Shown here piece after piece: positions 34,249 to 41,290 of a DNA stretch of 64,000 nt. The notes under the pieces are model-generated. The model saw only the letters and a list, made by a program, of their open reading frames with translations, made no database searches and was not told the DNA's origin. Source of the stretch: Noviherbaspirillum aridicola (GTDB taxonomy: Bacteria; Pseudomonadota; Gammaproteobacteria; Burkholderiales; Burkholderiaceae_D). The stretch spans positions 124,001 to 188,000 of the forward strand of contig NZ_BPMK01000009.1 in the NCBI RefSeq assembly GCF_019656455.1, in the 5' to 3' direction. A program made the position numbers and the translations under genes. Within the stretch, counting starts at the first letter, position 1. The number at the start of each line of letters is the position of its first letter.

Positions 34249-34749
34249 TCAGGCCGGCTGCGCGATGAAGGTATTGTGGTAATGCCAGATCCGGCTGATC
34301 GCGTATTCGGTCGCGGACTGCCTGACCTCGTTGCGTTCGCCGGAGAAGCGCCGCGTCTCCGAATAAGTGGCCACCCGCTCTCCTTTCTGGAAAGACCAGG
34401 CGAAGCAGACGGTGCCGGCCGGGATGTCGCCCTCGCCGCCGGGGCCGGCCAGGCCGGTGTCGGCGATCGCGACGTTGGCGCGCGACAGGCGCAGGGCTCC
34501 CTCGGCCATCTCGCGCGCGACCTCTTCGCTGGTCAGGTTGAAACGGTCGATGGTCTCGCGCCTGACGCCGAGGCAGCTCATCTTCGCCTCGGGCGAATAG
34601 GTGACGAACGAACACTCGAGCCAGCTCGCCGAGCCCGGCGTCTCGGCGAGCGTCGATGCGATCAGGCCGGCCGTGCAGGACTCCGCGGTGACCAGCTTCA
34701 GGCTGTTTTCCTGCAGGTAGCGCAGCACACTGCGCAGATTCTCGTTCAT
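34249..34749 (-). CDS. CinA-type nicotinamide-nucleotide amidohydrolase (PncC family)
   Basis: 166-residue stand-alone CinA C-terminal domain. T-A-E-S-C-T-A-G-L-I-A near the start, G-S-A-S-W (P-G-S-x-x-W), T-Y-S-P-E-A-K, T-G-L-A-G-P-G-G and P-A-G-T-V-C-F-A match PncC, which hydrolyses NMN to nicotinate mononucleotide and ammonia in NAD salvage. The usual Tyr/Phe after the G-S motif is replaced (E-C-S-F-V-T), a common variation. The ATG at 34749 has only a weak ribosome-binding site; there is no upstream competitor that aligns. Confidence 0.87.
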   Translation of the reverse strand: MNENLRSVLRYLQENSLKLVTAESCTAGLIASTLAETPGSASWLECSFVTYSPEAKMSCLGVRRETIDRFNLTSEEVAREMAEGALRLSRANVAIADTGLAGPGGEGDIPAGTVCFAWSFQKGERVATYSETRRFSGERNEVRQSATEYAISRIWHYHNTFIAQPA

Positions 34750-34925
34750 GACCACTTTCAATGTGTTCCGCGCAGCGGCGGGATGCAGGTTGGAGGCAGG
34801 CGCGAAGCGATTGGTTCGCGCGCGGCATGAGACGCGGTCCCGATACGTGCCTGTGCACGAAGAGCAACAAGATTGCCCTCGATTATTCGTTCGGACATAA
34901 TGCCCGCTTACTTCCAGTAATCGCC

Positions 34926-36536
34926 ATGCCACCGACTTCCCACAATCCGATCGAGGACCGGCTTTACGTGCTGCGCAGCCGGTGGGAAAAATACGTGGCC
35001 GAAGGCGGCTTCGAGCAGTTCATCGAATTCGCGGTCGCGGTCAACAGCCTTGCCGAATACTTCAACCGCCTGCGGCTTCCCGGCCTCGTGCGCTTGTGCG
35101 AAGGCCTCGAAAACGCGGCACTGGTGCGTCTCGGCGACGTCTCCACCCATCCCATTCCCCAGCGGGAAATGCAGTCGCTGCAGCGGCAGATCGATACGCT
35201 GGCCGGCTCGGTCGCCAGCTCGCGCCTGGTGCGAAACGAGCGGCGCGACGCGGAGACGGTCCCCGCCAGCGAGATCGAATGGATCAAGCCGCGCTCGATC
35301 TGGATGATCGCCGCCGCCGAAAAGGCGGAGATGGCGGATGCGCTCAGCGGCCAGCTGCAGTTCTTCGGTTTTCGCGTCTCCCGCATCGACTGGTCCTCGG
35401 AGCTGCTGCCGGACGACAAGCCGCTCGCGGTATTGTTCGTCTCCGGCGGGGATGCCGCGACGCCGGCGGAGTACCGGCGGGTGGCGGCGATCCGCGCGAG
35501 CTGTCCCGCCAGCCAGCTGGTCTACCTCGGCGTACCGTCCGCGATCGAACCTGTCGTCGAACTCATGCGCGCCGGCATCGACATCACCATCCCCTCGGAC
35601 GACCAGCCGGCGCTCGCGCTCAACTGCGTGCTCGACCTGGTGCAGACCAACGAGCAGGAGCAGTACCGCGTGCTGGTGGTGGAGGATTCGCGGGTGGCGG
35701 TGGCGCTGATCCAGCGCACGCTGGCCCAGCACGGCATCGATACCTTTGCGATCAACGACCCCGGCCGCCTGCTGGAAGCGCTGGAAGAGTACCGCCCGGA
35801 CCTGGTGCTGATGGACATGCACATGCCGCGCTTCAACGGCGTCGAGGCCACGCGGGTGCTGCGCCAGATGGGCGCCTATGCCTCGCTGCCCATCGTCTAT
35901 CTGTCCGGCGAGTCGGATGTGGCGATGCAGGTCGAGGCGCTGCGGCTGGGCGGCGACCAGTTTCTGATGAAGCCCTTCAATCCGGTGCTGCTGGCGGCGG
36001 TCGTGAAAACCCGGATCGAACGCTTCCGCGAAGTGCAGCGCTCCACGCGTCTCGACGGCCTGACGGGGCTGCTCAACCACACCGCGGCCAAGTCGCGCCT
36101 GAGCGCGCTGGTGGAGGAATCCGACGGGCGCTCGGCTCTGACGGTGGCGATGATCGATATCGATCACTTCAAGTCGATCAACGATACCTACGGCCATCCG
36201 GTCGGCGACCAGGTCATCCGCGGCCTGGCCTGGCTGCTCAAGGGCAGGCTGCGCTCGGTGGACCTGATCGGACGCTATGGCGGCGAGGAGTTCATCATCG
36301 CGCTGCCCGAAGTCTCGCTCGATCAGGCGGGTGCGGTGATCGACCGCATCCGGTCCGACTTTGCCGAGCTGCCGCATGCGCATCCCGACGGCGCGCTCCA
36401 TGCCAGTTTCAGCGCCGGCCTCGCCGCCTTTCCGCTGGTCGACAGCGCGACCGCGCTCACGGAGGCAGCCGACAGTGCACTGATGCAGGCAAAGCGTCTC
36501 GGCCGCAACCGCATCGAGAAGCACCGCGCTTCATGA
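34926..36536 (+). CDS. PleD-like diguanylate cyclase, REC-REC-GGDEF
   Basis: 536-residue soluble c-di-GMP synthase. Residues 1-110 are helical (an Hpt-like or unknown input region). A degenerate receiver (about 120-245) lacks a clear phosphoacceptor, and a canonical receiver (about 252-370) has V-L-M-D-M-H-M-P and M-K-P-F. The GGDEF domain (375-534) has an intact active site R-Y-G-G-E-E-F and the inhibitory I-site R-S-V-D five residues earlier, so it should be active and product-inhibited. It overlaps the convergent CHASE-GGDEF gene by 6 bp, so the two cyclases can share an antisense 3' region. Confidence 0.93.
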   Translation: MPPTSHNPIEDRLYVLRSRWEKYVAEGGFEQFIEFAVAVNSLAEYFNRLRLPGLVRLCEGLENAALVRLGDVSTHPIPQREMQSLQRQIDTLAGSVASSRLVRNERRDAETVPASEIEWIKPRSIWMIAAAEKAEMADALSGQLQFFGFRVSRIDWSSELLPDDKPLAVLFVSGGDAATPAEYRRVAAIRASCPASQLVYLGVPSAIEPVVELMRAGIDITIPSDDQPALALNCVLDLVQTNEQEQYRVLVVEDSRVAVALIQRTLAQHGIDTFAINDPGRLLEALEEYRPDLVLMDMHMPRFNGVEATRVLRQMGAYASLPIVYLSGESDVAMQVEALRLGGDQFLMKPFNPVLLAAVVKTRIERFREVQRSTRLDGLTGLLNHTAAKSRLSALVEESDGRSALTVAMIDIDHFKSINDTYGHPVGDQVIRGLAWLLKGRLRSVDLIGRYGGEEFIIALPEVSLDQAGAVIDRIRSDFAELPHAHPDGALHASFSAGLAAFPLVDSATALTEAADSALMQAKRLGRNRIEKHRAS

Positions 36537-38093
36537 CGGCGCCGGTGCGAAACGCACCGTGGCCCGCCCTGCGTTCTTCGCTTCATACATCGCGAGGTCG
36601 GCGCTCCTGACCAGGCTCTTGCTGTCGACGCCGTGCTGCGGATAGAGCGCGACGCCGATGCTGGCCGAGATATCGAAGGTATGCCCCGCCACCTCGTAGG
36701 GCTCGGTGAGCCGGGCGAGGATCTTTTCGGCCACCAGCCGCGCGGCGCCCTCGCCGTCCACCACCGACAGCAGCGCCACGAACTCGTCGCCGCCGAGGCG
36801 CGAGGCGGTGTCCGACTCGCGCATGCAGCTTTGCAGGCGCAGCGCGACTTCCTTGAGCAGCAGGTCGCCGCAGGCGTGGCCATAACTGTCGTTGACCGGC
36901 TTGAAGCGGTCGAGGTCGATGAACAGCAGCGCGAGCTGTCCCTGCCGGCGCCTCGCGCTGGCCATCGCCTGCCCGAGGCGTTCGTCGAGCAGCTTGCGGT
37001 TGGGCAGGCCGGTCAGGGCGTCGAACAGCGCGAGCTGCAGCGCCTGGTCCGCCGCCTGCAGGGCGCGCGCGCGGTCGTCGAGGAACAGCCAGGTCAGCAG
37101 CGCGAGCATCAGGCTGATGCTGATGCCGGCCTGCAGTATCAGCTGCGGCCGGTCCGAGCGCATGCGGCTGTCGAAGTCGGGCAGCGCGCCGTGGGAAACC
37201 ATCCAGGTGCGGCCGGCCGCCTTGAGCGCGTCGCTGCGGTGCAGGGGCAGCGACGCCGCCCGCACATCGTCATGTCCGTCGTACATCAGGTTGTCCCGCC
37301 CCTGACCGTCATAGACCTCGATGTCCAGCCCGGCGCTGTGCTCGCGCCCGATGCCCCGCATGAAATCCTCGACCCGGAAAGGCGCGTAGACCCAGCCAAG
37401 GAGATTGGCGCGGCGCTCTTCCACGGTGGCGTGCGGCAAGGCATTGCGATACACCGGCAGATACATCAGGAAGCCCCACTGTATGTCCCCGCCGCCTTCC
37501 TGCACCAGGATGACCTTGGAGGACATGGCGGCCTGGCCGAGATCGCGCGCTTCCGCCATCGCGCGCCGCCGGTTGGCGTCGCTATACATGTCGTAGCCGA
37601 AGGCGCGCAGATTGCGACCGTGAAAAGGCTCCAGGTACACGATCGAGGTATAGATCTCGCGCGGGCCCTCGGGATGGATGGTGTATTCCGGGTACCCTTC
37701 CGCCCGCACCGCCGCCACATGCTTCTCCAGTTCGCCCGGCTGCAGCAGCCGGGCAAAACCGATTCCCTGGATGCCGGGGAAGTTTTCCGCCAGCGACAAG
37801 GCATTGACATAGGCGCGAAACTCTTCGCGCGTGACGTTCTCGGCGGCATTGAAGAAGCCGACGGTGGCCCGCAGCACCTGCTCGTATATCGCCAGGCGCT
37901 GGCGGATGCGCTCGTTCGATTCCTGCACGCCGAAATCGAAGGCCGTCTGCACCGTCTGGTCGGCGGCGCGCTGTGCCGTCTCCCACAGCTTGTAGGTGAC
38001 GAGCAACGCGAGCGACAGCATGGCAGCCGTGAGCAGCTCTCTCGCCCGGAACAGGTGCAGGATGCGTTGCTTGCGTTTCTCCGAGTGTTTCAT
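36531..38093 (-). CDS. Membrane diguanylate cyclase with CHASE sensor
   Basis: 520 residues. TM1 (about 21-38), a periplasmic CHASE domain (about 70-290; F-P-G-I-Q-G-I-G-F-A-R and the Y-L-E-P region are typical), TM2 (about 318-337), then GGDEF (355-515) with active S-R-L-G-G-D-E-F and I-site R-E-S-D. CHASE domains sense small extracellular molecules; the ligand is unknown. The ATG at 38093 starts a basic cytoplasmic leader. It ends inside the last codons of the convergent REC-REC-GGDEF gene. Confidence 0.92.
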   Translation of the reverse strand: MKHSEKRKQRILHLFRARELLTAAMLSLALLVTYKLWETAQRAADQTVQTAFDFGVQESNERIRQRLAIYEQVLRATVGFFNAAENVTREEFRAYVNALSLAENFPGIQGIGFARLLQPGELEKHVAAVRAEGYPEYTIHPEGPREIYTSIVYLEPFHGRNLRAFGYDMYSDANRRRAMAEARDLGQAAMSSKVILVQEGGGDIQWGFLMYLPVYRNALPHATVEERRANLLGWVYAPFRVEDFMRGIGREHSAGLDIEVYDGQGRDNLMYDGHDDVRAASLPLHRSDALKAAGRTWMVSHGALPDFDSRMRSDRPQLILQAGISISLMLALLTWLFLDDRARALQAADQALQLALFDALTGLPNRKLLDERLGQAMASARRRQGQLALLFIDLDRFKPVNDSYGHACGDLLLKEVALRLQSCMRESDTASRLGGDEFVALLSVVDGEGAARLVAEKILARLTEPYEVAGHTFDISASIGVALYPQHGVDSKSLVRSADLAMYEAKNAGRATVRFAPAPS

Positions 38094-38287
38094 GCGGTCC
38101 CGGTGGCATGCGGGAAAGGGATGGGAACGGCCTATCATCGTGGCGCTCGGCGCCGATCGTCTTGAGATCGTGCAATCGCCACTGCGTTCGGGCGCTTGCT
38201 TTGGCGCAGGCCGGAACAAGCCCGCGGGGTGGAGGTCATACCGGCGTAGGCAGCGGATGATCCGCTGCGCCGATACCGGAGGTTCAG

Positions 38288-38392
38288 ATGAGAAAGATGA
38301 TCATGCTGGCGGTGGCCAGCTTCCTGTGGCGCAAGGTCAAGTCGCGCATGACCGGACGCGCGGTCCGCCAGACGCGCTACAGCCGCTACTGA
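38288..38392 (+). CDS. Small basic protein (34 aa) with a hydrophobic start
   Basis: 34 codons with a good ribosome-binding site (GGAGG, five bases before ATG 38288). The product begins M-R-K-M-I-M-L-A-V-A-S-F-L-W-R-K and is Arg/Lys-rich after residue 15, a short amphipathic or membrane-attached helix with a cationic tail. A perfect hairpin follows the stop codon. It is too short for homology by eye. The 194-bp gap upstream (38094-38287) should hold its promoter. Confidence 0.55.
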   Translation: MRKMIMLAVASFLWRKVKSRMTGRAVRQTRYSRY

Positions 38393-38400
38393 ACACGAAC

Positions 38401-38426
38401 ACGGGTTCGCGCCGAAGCGAACCCGT
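38401..38426. terminator. Hairpin between convergent genes
   Basis: ACGGGTTCGC (38401-38410) pairs with GCGAACCCGT (38417-38426) around 6 bases, 8 bp after the 34-aa gene and 20 bp before the stop of the gene on the other strand. No T-run. Confidence 0.5.
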
Positions 38427-38445
38427 TGCCGCCTCGCGGCGACCG

Positions 38446-38847
38446 CTATGCCGCGAGGGCCCGCACCCGGCGCACCGCGCCGAACTCGAGTTCGGCGAAG
38501 GTCGCGACGACGATTGCCTGCGCGACGACGAAAGCCTGCCCCAGCACGGTGGGTGTGACGTGGCCGGACGCCAGCAGGACGACACTGTCGACCACCCACA
38601 GCGCATTGACGACGATGACTGCCCATACCCCGGCGCGGGGAATGTGCTTGCGCGTCGCCAGCAGGCAGACAAGCGCGGCGAAAGGCAGCAATGCATAGCC
38701 CGCCGTGCGCAGCAGGACCGCGGGCAGACCGAGCAGCGGCTCAAGCGGATCGGCGCCGAAGGCGAGCAGCAGACCGGTCGCGGCGCTGGCGGCGGCATCG
38801 GCGAGCAGGACGCGGCGCAGGAACAGGGGCGAGTCAAGCTTGAACAT
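38446..38847 (-). CDS. Four-helix membrane protein, unknown function
   Basis: 133 residues with four hydrophobic stretches (about 12-32, 42-63, 70-90, 97-117) and a short basic C-terminus. No catalytic motif. It resembles small DoxX-like or SPW-type hypothetical membrane proteins in layout, but I cannot name a family. AAGGAA precedes ATG 38847. It is divergent from the MmyB-type regulator gene, and the palindrome between them suggests that this gene is the regulator's target. Confidence 0.7.
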   Translation of the reverse strand: MFKLDSPLFLRRVLLADAAASAATGLLLAFGADPLEPLLGLPAVLLRTAGYALLPFAALVCLLATRKHIPRAGVWAVIVVNALWVVDSVVLLASGHVTPTVLGQAFVVAQAIVVATFAELEFGAVRRVRALAA

Positions 38848-38937
38848 GGCGATTCCTTTCATGAAGTTTGAGGGTCGGTACGCGGCGGCGAACATGCCGC
38901 GTTGATCCCATGTTCGGTCAGCCCCGGCCGCGGGTCG

Positions 38938-38954
38938 ATTACCTGGCAGGTAAT
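38938..38954. promoter_or_regulatory. Palindromic operator between the divergent genes
   Basis: ATTACCTG-G-CAGGTAAT, a perfect 8-1-8 palindrome, lies 23 bp before the first ATG of the XRE/MmyB-type regulator and 90 bp before the divergent membrane-protein gene. Dyads of the form ATTACCT-N-AGGTAAT are a common kind of site beside such regulators. Probably the regulator's own binding site. Confidence 0.65.
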
Positions 38955-38977
38955 GGGGCGCCATCATTGCCTCGGCT

Positions 38978-39811
38978 ATGATGGCGGACATGAACGCACA
39001 TGCCCCCACTGTCGGAGAACACTTGCGCGAGTGGCGCCAGCGGCGCCGCCTGAGTCAGCTCGATCTCGCGCTGGAGGCGGAAATCTCGACCCGCCACCTC
39101 AGTTTCATGGAGACCGGCCGCTCGCTGCCGAGCCGCGAAATGGTGCTGCACCTTGCGGAGCGTCTCGACATTCCGCTGCGCGAGCGGAACAGATTGCTGA
39201 TCGCCGCCGGCTACGCGCCCATGTATCCGGAACGCGCGATCGATGCCCCCCAGCTCGAGCCCGCCCGGCGAGCGATGGAACTGGTGCTGGCGGGTCATGA
39301 ACCCTACCCGGCGCTGGCGGTGGACCGCCACTGGAACCTGGTGGCCGCCAACCAGGCGCTGCAATCGCTGCTGGCCGGCGTGCCGCCCGCGCTGCTGGCG
39401 CCGCCGGTCAACGTGCTGCGCCTGAGCCTGCATCCCGAGGGCGTGGCGCCGCGTCCCGAGGGCGTGGCGCCGCGCATCGACAACTACCATGAGTGGCGCG
39501 ACCATCTGCTGGAACGCTTGCGGCGGCAGATCGCGGCCAGCGGCGACCCGGTGCTGGCCCGCCTGCTGGAGGAGTTGTCCGCCTATCCGGCGCCGCCGGG
39601 AGCAGACCATCCTCGACAGGAACACGACGAGTCCGCATCGATCGCGGTGCCGTTCCGCCTGCGCACCGAGGCCGGCGTGCTGTCCTTCATCAGCACCATC
39701 ACGGTGTTCGGCACGCCGGTGGATGTCACGCTCTCGGAACTCGCGCTGGAATCCTTCTTTCCCGCCGACGCGCGTACCGCTGCCGCGCTGCAGGCAGGCA
39801 AGGCCAGCTGA
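38978..39811 (+). CDS. XRE-family regulator with MmyB-type ligand-binding domain
   Basis: 277 residues. The N-terminal helix-turn-helix (about 13-70) reads L-R-E-W-R-Q-R-R-R-L-S-Q-L-D-L-A, E-I-S-T-R-H-L-S-F-M-E-T-G-R, the standard opening of MmyB-like regulators. The rest is a PAS-like MmyB ligand domain (P-A-L-A-V-D-R-H-W-N-L-V-A-A-N, later F-R-L-R-T-E-A-G-V-L-S-F). In streptomycete MmyB this domain binds a fatty acid. ATG codons at 38978, 38981 and 38990 compete. A tandem duplication of P-E-G-V-A-P-R occurs at about residues 153-166. It probably represses or activates the divergent membrane-protein gene through the palindrome. Confidence 0.9.
   Translation: MMADMNAHAPTVGEHLREWRQRRRLSQLDLALEAEISTRHLSFMETGRSLPSREMVLHLAERLDIPLRERNRLLIAAGYAPMYPERAIDAPQLEPARRAMELVLAGHEPYPALAVDRHWNLVAANQALQSLLAGVPPALLAPPVNVLRLSLHPEGVAPRPEGVAPRIDNYHEWRDHLLERLRRQIAASGDPVLARLLEELSAYPAPPGADHPRQEHDESASIAVPFRLRTEAGVLSFISTITVFGTPVDVTLSELALESFFPADARTAAALQAGKAS
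39433..39474 (+). repeat. 21-bp perfect tandem duplication inside the XRE gene
   Basis: Two identical 21-bp units (39433-39453 and 39454-39474) beginning TCCCGAGGG. They duplicate seven residues (P-E-G-V-A-P-R) in frame. Identity at all 21 positions suggests a recent slippage event or a sequencing repeat. Confidence 0.9.
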
Positions 39812-39817
39812 TCGCTT

Positions 39818-39846
39818 CGCCGGCGCTCGTGCCGGCGCTTTTTTTT
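39818..39846 (+). terminator. Intrinsic terminator after the XRE gene
   Basis: CGCCGGC (39818-39824) pairs with GCCGGCG (39831-39837) over a 6-base loop and is followed by C and eight T residues. Confidence 0.88.
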
Positions 39847-40035
39847 CCTCTCGTTTTTTCACTCCGGAAGCGGCGCTTGCGCGAGTGCACTGCTTTGAAG
39901 AATCAGACGCAGAAACAACAGCGTTGCTCCCTTGAGGCGCCCCGTTGACGGTTCTCAAGCGCATGCGCGCACCCCTCGTGGATGATGGCCAAAAAACAAG
40001 TTTTCAGGGAGCTACATTCATGTTTGAGGTGCATC

Positions 40036-41205
40036 GTGTTTCATTCGACATCAACTAATCGTTTCGCGGCAGGTCTTCTTTGCGCATTGCTCGCCGCATG
40101 CGGCGGCGGGTCCTCCGGCAACAGCAGCGCCGAGGGAAGCGGCGCCAGCGGCGCGGCCCCGGCCTCGGGCGTTTCCCCGACCGGCAGCGGATCATCCAAC
40201 ACCTCAACCCCGACGGGCGGCGATTCGGCCACCACTGTGCCCGTCACGCAGCAAGCCCTCTTCAACCAGCCGGTCGGCCTCGCCATGGACGGCGCCGGCA
40301 ACCTGTATGTCGCCGACAGCGCCAACTTCACGATCCGCAAGGTTGCCGCCAACGGCACCGTGCTCACGCTTGCGGGATCGCCGGGCATCAGCGGCAGCAG
40401 CGACGGCAGCGGATCCGCCGCGCGCTTCTCGCTGCTGACAGGCATCGCGGTCGACGGCAGCGGCAATGTCTATGTCGCCGACAACAGCGCGATACGCAAG
40501 ATCACGCCCGCCGGCAACGTCACGACGCTGGCCGGGGCCGCGGGCGTCATCGGCTACGCAGACGGCGCCGGCGCCGCTGCCCGCTTCAACCGCCCCTGGG
40601 GCGTTGCGGTCGCGGCCGACGGCACCGTCTTCGTCGCCGACTCGGGCAACTACGTGGTGCGCGCCATCGGCACCGACGGCACGGTCAGCACCCATGCGGG
40701 CACGCAGGGCATGCGCGGCCGCGCCGACGGCAGCCGGGCCACCGCCACCTTCCTCAACCCGCAGGGCATCGCGCTCGACACCGCGGGCAACCTGTACGTG
40801 ACGGACTGGTACGGCCCGCCGGCGCCCAACCTGCCGGAAGGCAGCACCCTGGTGCGCAAGATCGCCGCCGATGGCGCGGTGAGCACCGTGGCCGGGACGC
40901 TCGGGGGAGAAACCGGGCCGGCCGCCTTCCGCGACACCTTTGCCATCGCCACCGACGGCGCCGGCAACGTGTACCTGGCGGCGGCGCGCAGCGTGCACAG
41001 GGTCAGCGCGGTCGGCACGATCTCGCCGGTGGTCGCCGCATCGCCCGCGTTCCAGTCGCTCGAGGGCATCGCGCTCGACGGCAGCGGCAATGTGTACGTC
41101 GCGGACCGCTCGAGCCACGCGGTGTCGAGGGTCACGCCTTCCGGCGACGTGAGCGTGTACGCCGGCAAGCCCGGCGTGAGCGGCAGCGCCGATACCAATC
41201 CCTGA
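40036..41205 (+). CDS. NHL-repeat lipoprotein
   Basis: 389-residue predicted lipoprotein. I prefer GTG 40036, because GAGGTG lies five bases upstream and a normal lipoprotein signal (A-G-L-L-C-A-L-L-A-A-C, Cys at about 22) follows; an ATG at 39982 would give an over-long leader. After a Gly/Ser/Thr-rich linker (25-75) come five to six NHL repeats, each with G-N-[LV]-Y-V-A-D and V-T-T-L-A-G type strands, forming a beta-propeller. Such proteins are often exposed on the outer membrane and bind proteins or polysaccharide. Substrate unknown. A terminator-like hairpin follows. Confidence 0.85.
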   Translation: MFHSTSTNRFAAGLLCALLAACGGGSSGNSSAEGSGASGAAPASGVSPTGSGSSNTSTPTGGDSATTVPVTQQALFNQPVGLAMDGAGNLYVADSANFTIRKVAANGTVLTLAGSPGISGSSDGSGSAARFSLLTGIAVDGSGNVYVADNSAIRKITPAGNVTTLAGAAGVIGYADGAGAAARFNRPWGVAVAADGTVFVADSGNYVVRAIGTDGTVSTHAGTQGMRGRADGSRATATFLNPQGIALDTAGNLYVTDWYGPPAPNLPEGSTLVRKIAADGAVSTVAGTLGGETGPAAFRDTFAIATDGAGNVYLAAARSVHRVSAVGTISPVVAASPAFQSLEGIALDGSGNVYVADRSSHAVSRVTPSGDVSVYAGKPGVSGSADTNP

Positions 41206-41220
41206 GCCCGTGCACAGAAA

Positions 41221-41249
41221 CGGGGAGCGCCGGCCCGCGGCGCTCCCCG
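41221..41249 (+). terminator. Long GC hairpin after the NHL gene
   Basis: A 12-bp perfect stem (41221-41232 with 41238-41249) around a 5-base loop, 15 bp after the stop codon and without a T-run. Likely the transcript end. Confidence 0.55.
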
Positions 41250-41290
41250 GCGGCTTCCTCCGCTCAGCTCCAGACAAGTGAAGTGACGCC

